Shown piece after piece: positions 57,961 through 64,000 of a stretch of 64,000 nt of DNA. The notes beneath the pieces were generated by a model. It saw only the letters and a program-made list of their open reading frames with translations, was not told where the DNA came from and searched no databases. This stretch comes from Bacteroidetes bacterium 43-93 (lineage in GTDB: Bacteria > Bacteroidota > Bacteroidia > Chitinophagales > Chitinophagaceae). The stretch covers positions 62,001 through 126,000 of the forward strand of contig MKUO01000023.1 of assembly GCA_001897855.1 (NCBI GenBank), read 5' to 3'. Made by a program: the position numbers and the translations under genes. How positions within the stretch are numbered: the stretch's first letter is position 1; the number at the start of each line of letters is the position of its first letter.

Positions 57961-60318
57961 CTACACAGAGGCATTCTCATCCTCTTCATCCACCAAAAAG
58001 TCGGCCGACTTATTCTTACGCATTACCTTATCCATCCACAGCAACAGAGCCGGTTGCAGAGTCAGGTTGGTAACCATTGCCAGCAGCAATGTAAGCGACG
58101 TCAGGTAGCCAAGCGATTTGGTACCGTCGAACTGGGATAGTGCAAACACACCAAAACCTGCTATCAGTATCAGCGAAGTATAGATGATGCTCAAGCCGGT
58201 GTCATGTATCGTGCGTTTTACGGTAGTGGCAATATCATCGTCGTGGCGCACCAATTCCTGTTTAAAGTTCACCAGGAACCTGATCGTCACATCTATGGTA
58301 ATACCCAGCGCCACGCTGAATACCAGTACGGTAGAAGGCTTGATAGGAATACCTACCCATCCCATAATGCCGGCTGTTATCAATAACGGAACGATATTGA
58401 TCACCATCGATATCAGCAATATCCTCCACGAGCGGAACAGCACGATCATACAACCAAATATCATGATGAATGCCAGTATCAGGCTATCACGCAAACTATT
58501 GATGATGAACTTGCTACCCTCCAGGAATACGATACTGGTGCCGGTAAAAGTTACATTGTATTTGCTGGTATCGAATATTTGTAATGTCTTAGGCCGGATG
58601 CTGTCGAGCAATATTGGCAACCTCTTAGAGCCTACATCGGCCATATTAATGCTGATGCGTGTTTTTTGCTTGGTACTGTCCATGAAAGAAAGCAGCAGCT
58701 TATTGAACATGCTTTTTTTATCGCCCCGCGCACTCAGGTAGGGTTGTATAAATGCACCATCAAACATATTAGGTACACCATAACTGCTGCTATCGCCATC
58801 GTAATATGCCTGCCTTGCAAATTTGATACCTTCCGTGATAGATAGCGCATGGCCTATTTCAGGGAATTTCTTTAGGAACCGGGTCAGTTCATCCATCTTC
58901 TGCAATACAGGCAATGTAGTGGCTCCGTGTTTCTTTTTAGTATCTATTACTATTTCCAGGGGCATCACACCACGGAAATTGCTTTCAAAAAATTTCAGGT
59001 CCTGGAATACCTTACCGCTCTTCGGCAAGTCATCCACAATATGGCCTACGGTGTTCAGGCGCATCATACCCATTACAGATACGATACATACAACTATGGT
59101 GATGACATAGATAGTAATCCTATGCCCAAATACCCAGTTGGTTAAGGTATTCAGTAATCTATTGATCCAGCCGCTTTCCAGGTAGTTGGTATGCTTGCCC
59201 TTAGGTGGTGGCAGGAAACTGAATAACGCAGGGATGAATACCAGCGATATCACAAATATGGCCATGATATTGATACCTGCTACCAGGCCAAACTCTTTAA
59301 GTATCGCACTCTTGGTAAAGAAGAACACACCAAAGCCTATCGCTGCGGTCAGGTTGGTGAAGAGGGTAACAATACCCATCCTGTCTACCATCCGCAACAG
59401 CCCCTTTGCTTTATTGCCATGCCTGTTATACTCAGAATGGTATTTATTCAGCAAATACACACAGTTAGGTATGCCTATTACTACTATCAGTGGCGGTATT
59501 AGTGCGGTTAACAAGGTTATCTTATAGCCAAGCAGTACTATAGTACCCAGCGACCATACAACGCCCACCGCCACTACCAGCATAGATGCAAGCACTACTG
59601 CAAAAGATCTGAAGAACAACGCAAGGATCACAGCGGTGAGTATAAAGGACATGATCAGGAACAGCCTCATCTCGCTCTGTACCTGTGTAGCCATCATAGT
59701 ACGGATCAGCGGCAGGCCCGAATAGTGCATTTCGGTATTGTACTTCTTCCCAAATTCGTCCGACAGGCCTACTATCTCGTTTACTACGTCCTTACGGTTT
59801 TTAGAATTAAGTACTTCTTTGTTGATGCGCAATGCCATCAGGTAAGCATGCGTTTCCGGATTGTACAGGAAGCCTCTGTAAAATGGCAGGTTGAAAAATG
59901 AGGATTGGATGGAATCTGTATTGATCTCGCCATTATCTGGTACCAATTTCACCACTTTCAGTTGTCCCGTAGCTGTATCTTTTATAAGGTTAATGGCTCC
60001 GGGGATGCTCAGCACATTCTCTACTGCTTTTACTTTTTCCAGTTGGCGAACCAGCGCGGTATAATCTTTAAAGAAAGCAGGATCAAAAAACTTATCGGTC
60101 TTCACACCTATCACCAGCAGGTTGCCATCTTCCCCAAATTGTTTGCGAAATGCCTGGTAATCAATGTATTTTGGATTGTTGGTAGGTATTGCGTTGGTAA
60201 ACTCATAACTCAATTGCACCTTGCTGGCATGGTAGCCCATAAAGGCGGTTGCGGCAAGCAATACTATAAGTAAGGCAATACGGAACTTAATGATAAAAGC
60301 GGCTATGCTATGCCACAT
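57961..60318 (-). CDS. RND/MMPL-family exporter (patched-like)
   Basis: 785 residues with about 12 helices in two repeats, each with one helix followed by a large periplasmic domain (~35-210 and ~415-600) and a five-helix bundle. Signature segments are A-L-I-P-P-L-I-V-V-I-G-I-P-N-C-V-Y-L in the first half, and V-F-S-V-A-L-G-I-T-I-D-V-T-I-R-F in the second, with the acidic residue of the proton relay. This is the class of hopanoid or lipid exporters, not drug pumps of the AcrB type. The substrate is unknown. No adaptor or outer-membrane channel gene adjoins. Confidence 0.9.
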   Translation of the reverse strand: MWHSIAAFIIKFRIALLIVLLAATAFMGYHASKVQLSYEFTNAIPTNNPKYIDYQAFRKQFGEDGNLLVIGVKTDKFFDPAFFKDYTALVRQLEKVKAVENVLSIPGAINLIKDTATGQLKVVKLVPDNGEINTDSIQSSFFNLPFYRGFLYNPETHAYLMALRINKEVLNSKNRKDVVNEIVGLSDEFGKKYNTEMHYSGLPLIRTMMATQVQSEMRLFLIMSFILTAVILALFFRSFAVVLASMLVVAVGVVWSLGTIVLLGYKITLLTALIPPLIVVIGIPNCVYLLNKYHSEYNRHGNKAKGLLRMVDRMGIVTLFTNLTAAIGFGVFFFTKSAILKEFGLVAGINIMAIFVISLVFIPALFSFLPPPKGKHTNYLESGWINRLLNTLTNWVFGHRITIYVITIVVCIVSVMGMMRLNTVGHIVDDLPKSGKVFQDLKFFESNFRGVMPLEIVIDTKKKHGATTLPVLQKMDELTRFLKKFPEIGHALSITEGIKFARQAYYDGDSSSYGVPNMFDGAFIQPYLSARGDKKSMFNKLLLSFMDSTKQKTRISINMADVGSKRLPILLDSIRPKTLQIFDTSKYNVTFTGTSIVFLEGSKFIINSLRDSLILAFIMIFGCMIVLFRSWRILLISMVINIVPLLITAGIMGWVGIPIKPSTVLVFSVALGITIDVTIRFLVNFKQELVRHDDDIATTVKRTIHDTGLSIIYTSLILIAGFGVFALSQFDGTKSLGYLTSLTLLLAMVTNLTLQPALLLWMDKVMRKNKSADFLVDEEDENASV

Positions 60319-60349
60319 GGGCTACTTTTTTATGATGTGAATGAGGGGG

Positions 60350-60357
60350 CAAAAGTA
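60350..60357 (-). promoter_or_regulatory. -7 element with C-run, RND exporter gene
   Basis: TACTTTTG followed by CCCCC on the minus strand, 31 nt upstream of the ATG. It is the third copy of the TAnnTTTG-CCCCC pattern. Confidence 0.5.
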
Positions 60358-60387
60358 GCGAAATATGAGGACTTAGGCTTTATAGCC

Positions 60388-61179
60388 CTATTCCTCGTCT
60401 ACAATGATAAACCTGTCGGCATCTTCCAGGAAAGGCAGGTGCTCCCTTGTCTCTTCGATCACTTCCTTCTGCAATGTTACTGTATGAACAGCCGGCCGGT
60501 CTTTTTGTTGGTATATTTCTTCCCCAAGCGGGCCAAAAACACTGCTTTCGCCAATGTATTGGTGCCCTTTGCCATCTACACCTACCCGGTTAACACCTAC
60601 TACATAGCTCATATTCTCTATGGCGCGTGCGCGCAATAATGTCCTCCAGGCGATGCTTCTCTTTTCTGGCCAGTTAGCTACATATATCAGTACATCATAT
60701 TCCTTGTTCAGATTGCGAGCCCAAACAGGGAACCTGAGGTCGTAACATACCATCGGGCAAATCCTGAATCCTTTTACACTGGTTATCAACCGCTTATTTC
60801 CCGGAGTATAATGCTGATCCTCATCGGCATAACCGAAAAGATGCCTTTTATCGTATTTGCCTACCTGTCCATCCGGTTGCACCCACAGTAGGCGGTTATA
60901 ATAATTGCCCTGCTCTTCTATTATCAGGCTACCGGTGAGAATGCACTTGTATTTCCTGGCTATATCCTTCATCCACTGCACGGTAAGGCCGTCCATCGGT
61001 TCTGCCAAAGTTTCGGGGCTCATGCTGAAACCGGTGGAAAACATTTCGGGCAATACCACTATCTCCCTTTTTTCTTTTATCCCGGCAATCATGCCCTCAT
61101 ATTGTTGTAGGTTGGCTGCTTTATCTTCCCAAACAATATCCGGCTGAATGATACTGATATTAAGTGTGCTTGATGGCAT
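60388..61179 (-). CDS. Nitrilase-superfamily omega-amidase (YafV/NIT2-like)
   Basis: 263 residues. The catalytic triad is visible: E45 (V-L-P-E-M-F-S-T-G-F-S-M), K111 (Y-D-K-R-H-L-F) and C145 (P-M-V-C-Y-D-L-R-F-P-V-W-A-R-N). The setting matches omega-amidases, which hydrolyse 2-oxoglutaramate or 2-oxosuccinamate, the products of glutamine and asparagine transamination. A YbdL-type aminotransferase encoded at 26839 could supply the substrate. It is a single-gene unit. Confidence 0.9.
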   Translation of the reverse strand: MPSSTLNISIIQPDIVWEDKAANLQQYEGMIAGIKEKREIVVLPEMFSTGFSMSPETLAEPMDGLTVQWMKDIARKYKCILTGSLIIEEQGNYYNRLLWVQPDGQVGKYDKRHLFGYADEDQHYTPGNKRLITSVKGFRICPMVCYDLRFPVWARNLNKEYDVLIYVANWPEKRSIAWRTLLRARAIENMSYVVGVNRVGVDGKGHQYIGESSVFGPLGEEIYQQKDRPAVHTVTLQKEVIEETREHLPFLEDADRFIIVDEE

Positions 61180-61213
61180 GATGATTAATGTTAACCCGTT
61201 ACATTATTTTGAA

Positions 61214-61221
61214 TATTTTTG
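61214..61221 (+). promoter_or_regulatory. Putative -7 element, hypothetical secreted protein
   Basis: TATTTTTG lies 25 nt before the ATG at 61247. No -33 match is evident. Confidence 0.35.
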
Positions 61222-61246
61222 ACCTTGTAACGCTAAGACAAAGTTT

Positions 61247-61942
61247 ATGAAAAAAATATTATTCCTCTCACTGTTTATCACCCCTGTGCTGGGTTTTTGT
61301 GGCGATAAAAACAGCCTTTCGGGCAACTGGAAAGAGGTATCCCGCAAAAAATCTGCGAAAGAACCGATTTCCTATACCGATACCATCATGATCAAATTCC
61401 TGACCGGTAACGAGTATGTATGGCAAAAAGCCGGAGGATTCATTTATCGCGGCACGTATAAAATTGAGAATAACTCCCTGGATATGGGCGCGCGCCAGTT
61501 TCTTATAACAGAGCGCAAACCGAATAAACTGGTGTTGCGCGACGATGCAGGCATTTACGAATTTGCTCCTTATACAGAGCCTAAGACTGGCAATGCACCT
61601 GTACACCAGGAAGTAAATGCCCCGGTTAACAGCATTCAGCAAATGGCGGGACAATGGTCTGTTTACAAAGGTACCAGCGACAAAAAGAAGGAATCTATTG
61701 ATTACAGCAGGCAGGTAAAATCGGTCGAAATATTTCCGTCAGAAAAAGATGGTACCTGGGGTAATGTATATTCCCGTCGCGATGCTGATAACGCGCCTTC
61801 CTGGGTGATCAAAAGCTATAGCAATCAAACACTGTATTGCGAAGGAAAAGACAATCGCCAGTTTAAGGTGATCAAATGCCAGGATAACGACCTGATCATG
61901 GAAAGTGAAGGCACTACTTATTTCTTCAGGCAGTTTAAATAA
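61247..61942 (+). CDS. Secreted protein with two lipocalin-like halves, unknown function
   Basis: 231 residues. The N-terminus M-K-K-I-L-F-L-S-L-F-I-T-P-V-L-G-F-C may be a signal peptide or lipobox (Cys18). Two similar halves follow. The first begins L-S-G-N-W-K-E-V-S-R-K (~24) and the second M-A-G-Q-W-S-V-Y-K-G-T (~132). Both continue with strand-rich sequence and end in a turn such as D-L-I-M-E-S-E-G-T-T-Y-F-F. The G-x-W opening is typical of lipocalin-like domains. No ligand can be given. Confidence 0.7.
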   Translation: MKKILFLSLFITPVLGFCGDKNSLSGNWKEVSRKKSAKEPISYTDTIMIKFLTGNEYVWQKAGGFIYRGTYKIENNSLDMGARQFLITERKPNKLVLRDDAGIYEFAPYTEPKTGNAPVHQEVNAPVNSIQQMAGQWSVYKGTSDKKKESIDYSRQVKSVEIFPSEKDGTWGNVYSRRDADNAPSWVIKSYSNQTLYCEGKDNRQFKVIKCQDNDLIMESEGTTYFFRQFK

Positions 61943-61961
61943 CAGGCAACCTATTCAATAG

Positions 61962-61991
61962 AAAAGGGCCGGTATAGCACCGGCCCTTTTT
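61962..61991. terminator. Bidirectional terminator before the ArnT-like gene
   Basis: A 12-bp perfect stem (61962-61973 with 61979-61990), 5-base loop, followed by a T-run and preceded by A. It lies between convergent genes. Confidence 0.9.
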
Positions 61992-63630
61992 ATTGTAATC
62001 GTAATAAGTAATATTTCATCACAGCTTTGTCTCTCGTTGCCGGGTTCAGGAATTCAGGCGTTAATTCGCTCACTTTAAAATAGTCTCCCTGCTGCAACAT
62101 TTCATAATGTGTTTGTTGCTCATTTAGTGCAGTTAATCCTTCCGGCGATGTCAGCACAATTTTTCCCGGCACCAGGCCAAGCGTATCTTCCACCATCAGC
62201 CTGTCTGCATAAAAATGCATGGCGTTCAGCGGATGATCCAGTTTGTATACTACTAGTCCGTTTGCAGGAACATCATGTTGTTTGATGTATTTACCCACTA
62301 CCGTGCCCAATTGATACTTCAGCAGGTTGTAGTAAAAATGGTGCGTGATAAACACATTAGCCAGCATAATAGATGCAGCACTTGCCCAGAAGAACCTGTA
62401 GCTGATCTTCTTATTTATCACGATCAATAGTAACACTACCAGTGCTGCTATCCATAAGCTTGTCATCAACAAACTGCCGGGGAAAACAAATACGATCGTC
62501 ATTAAAGCTGCGATCATGATGAGAAAGGAAACTACTAGCTGGAATGGCTTCATTGCCTTAAATATTCCTGCGTACTTACCGTTCAGCATATCTGCGATAA
62601 GCTTCGCCACCATCAGTGCAGCCAGCGGGAATACTACGAATATATAGTGTGGCAATTGATATTTAGAAGAGCCTAATGCCAGGTAAGCAAGAATAAAGCC
62701 CCCGGTTGTCAGGAATTCCTGGTTTGGGAGTAGTTTGAATTTCTGTTTAATTACCTGTACAATATTGATCACCAACGCAGGCACAAACAGAAACATCCAT
62801 GGCAGAAATGCCCAAAACATACCAACAAAAAGGAACTCGAAAGGCGCATGATTATTCCATGGGCTTTCACCTGTTATCCTCCCAAAACTCTGTGACCAAT
62901 AGAAAAACCTAAGCCCCGAAACATGCGTCAGTCCGTTTACCGATTTTTCAGGGTGCATATCAAACTGCTGATACAGCCCTATACTCATCGGTATCAGGAA
63001 TATACCTATTAGTATCACATCAATAATATGATAAGGGCTGAATATCTTCTTCCAATCGCGTTTCAATACCCAATCGCTGCCAAAGCAAAACATGGGCACC
63101 ATCAAGGCTATAGGCCCCTTGGTCATCATACCGGCGGCAATAGCTGCCGTACCTCCCAATACATATTGCCACCGACGCTTCGCTTCACATTCTTTTATCA
63201 TCCATATAGCCGTTATCACACAGCTCATTAATATGGTATCGGTACGCACATCATTGGTCATTAGGAACATACCCTGGCAACAACCTAATATCAAAGCTGC
63301 CATCCGCCCTGTTGCATCATCATACAGCAACCTGCCTAATCTATATACGGCATACATAGCCCATATAGCAAATAATATGGAGGGGAACTTATATCCAAAA
63401 TCATTTACACCAAATACTTTCATACTCAGCGAGCTTACCCAAAACAGCATAGGTGGCTTATCCAGGTAGTCGAGACCCCGGTCGTATAGATGCAGGTAAT
63501 CCCCGCTTTGCATCATTTCCCGGCTTATTTCGGCATATTGTGTGGCATCTATATCCATCATATCTATGCGAGCGGCAGAAAAGTGCAGCAGTGCAAGCAG
63601 GATGAAAACCCAATTAGGAATCTTTGGCAT
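61990..63630 (-). CDS. GT39 / ArnT-like membrane glycosyltransferase
   Basis: 546 residues with about 12 helices. The first periplasmic loop has D-I-D-A-T-Q-Y-A-E-I-S-R-E-M, with the catalytic Asp pair, and L-D-Y-L-D-K-P-P-M-L-F-W, a hallmark of ArnT. ArnT-type enzymes move a sugar (such as aminoarabinose) from undecaprenyl phosphate to lipid A. The soluble C-terminal part (~430-546) lies in the periplasm. The sugar and acceptor here are unknown. It is a second GT-C enzyme besides that at 25052, and the sequences look unlike. Confidence 0.85.
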   Translation of the reverse strand: MPKIPNWVFILLALLHFSAARIDMMDIDATQYAEISREMMQSGDYLHLYDRGLDYLDKPPMLFWVSSLSMKVFGVNDFGYKFPSILFAIWAMYAVYRLGRLLYDDATGRMAALILGCCQGMFLMTNDVRTDTILMSCVITAIWMIKECEAKRRWQYVLGGTAAIAAGMMTKGPIALMVPMFCFGSDWVLKRDWKKIFSPYHIIDVILIGIFLIPMSIGLYQQFDMHPEKSVNGLTHVSGLRFFYWSQSFGRITGESPWNNHAPFEFLFVGMFWAFLPWMFLFVPALVINIVQVIKQKFKLLPNQEFLTTGGFILAYLALGSSKYQLPHYIFVVFPLAALMVAKLIADMLNGKYAGIFKAMKPFQLVVSFLIMIAALMTIVFVFPGSLLMTSLWIAALVVLLLIVINKKISYRFFWASAASIMLANVFITHHFYYNLLKYQLGTVVGKYIKQHDVPANGLVVYKLDHPLNAMHFYADRLMVEDTLGLVPGKIVLTSPEGLTALNEQQTHYEMLQQGDYFKVSELTPEFLNPATRDKAVMKYYLLRLQ

Positions 63631-63673
63631 GTAAGGAATTTTCCGTGTGCAAAATTAATCGCAATTTTATCGA

Positions 63674-64000
63674 ATGTTGCAATTGCGTCATTTCTCTTTC
63701 GATCTGGCTTTTGAATACCCGTTTACGATAGCCAAAGGTACCAAAACACATCAGCCTACCTTAGTAGTTGGTTTGGGCATGGGCAGACTCGCGGGTTTTG
63801 GTGAAGCACCAGCAATCAGCTACTATAATGTTACGGTAGAAAGTATGATAACGGCGCTGGAGGAAAAACGTGGCGTAATAGAAAGATATGCCCTGATAGA
63901 TCCTAAGCGCTTCTGGCATTTCCTGCATCATTTATTACCGGGTCAGAATTTCCTGATCGCTGCGTTGGATATTGCCGGTTGGGATCTCTTTGCCCAATTG
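63674..64000 (+). CDS. Dipeptide epimerase (L-Ala-D/L-Glu epimerase type), N-terminal part
   Basis: 109 codons are open from the ATG at 63674 to the window edge. The protein starts L-R-H-F-S-F-D-L-A-F-E-Y-P-F-T-I-A-K-G-T-K-T, followed by G-F-G-E-A-P-A-I-S-Y-Y, H-F-L-H-H-L-L-P-G and A-L-D-I-A-G-W-D-L. This is the capping domain of enolase-superfamily dipeptide epimerases, which act on murein-derived dipeptides. The barrel with the catalytic Lys and metal ligands lies beyond the window. A link to wall recycling with the GH3 fusion protein is possible. Confidence 0.85.
   Translation, partial: MLQLRHFSFDLAFEYPFTIAKGTKTHQPTLVVGLGMGRLAGFGEAPAISYYNVTVESMITALEEKRGVIERYALIDPKRFWHFLHHLLPGQNFLIAALDIAGWDLFAQL

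Noticed and set aside
1-64000. tRNA, rRNA, prophage, IS element, restriction or other defence genes
   Set aside because: I looked for these on both strands and found no supporting sequence.

Overview
The window looks like a chromosomal segment of a Bacteroidota bacterium, most likely close to Chitinophagaceae. The pointers are type IX secretion (T9SS) C-terminal domains on two exported proteins, promoters of the Bacteroidota form (TTG, about 20 nt, TAnnTTTG), a short NuoG without the molybdopterin domain, Bacteroidota-specific families (DUF5606, DUF4293, fused E1 alpha/beta dehydrogenase, GH3/beta-lactamase fusion) and a TPP-riboswitch-controlled TonB-dependent receptor. The taxonomic placement is inference. 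I see no tRNA, rRNA, CRISPR array, IS transposase, prophage or recognisable defence system.

Layout. 1-3200: an M28 peptidase (cut by the window edge), scpB, a lipoprotein and a T9SS-exported M64 metallopeptidase. 3213-17740, minus strand: a complete complex I operon nuoA-N behind a well-formed promoter. It is interrupted by three non-nuo genes: an AHSA1/START-like protein and an NTF2-like secreted protein between nuoE and nuoF, and a four-helix-bundle protein between nuoF and nuoG. 17877-21692: two glycosyltransferases and a flippase. 21782-24162: DUF5606 protein, then thyA-folA with a gutted methyltransferase relic. 24306-31645: TSUP transporter, GT39-like membrane protein, aminotransferase, mannose-1-phosphate guanylyltransferase, NifU-type scaffold, PaaE-like reductase. 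31694-38903: mutL, a GH3/beta-lactamase fusion with a possible attenuator leader, and a fused 2-oxoacid dehydrogenase E1. 38967-43907: lipoprotein, RidA and aldehyde dehydrogenase (possible 2-aminomuconate steps), persulfide dioxygenase, zinc protease. 44100-48636: TonB receptor under a TPP riboswitch and a T9SS Omp28-like protein. 48688-64000: moxR, serS, an NtrC-like regulator lacking its DNA-binding domain, pirin, CDGSH protein, Nudix, fatty-acid hydroxylase-like protein, RND exporter, omega-amidase, ArnT-like transferase and the start of a dipeptide epimerase.

The least explained structure is a family of degenerate tandem repeats with an exact 7-nt period. Each locus has its own word (ACTGNNN, AAGTCAA, ATTTAGA). 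The arrays lie between genes, several of them in inverted pairs. One pair brackets the four-helix-bundle gene inside the nuo operon; another brackets the moxR terminator, and one of its units supplies the -33 element of the serS promoter. This is the best candidate here for something not well described.
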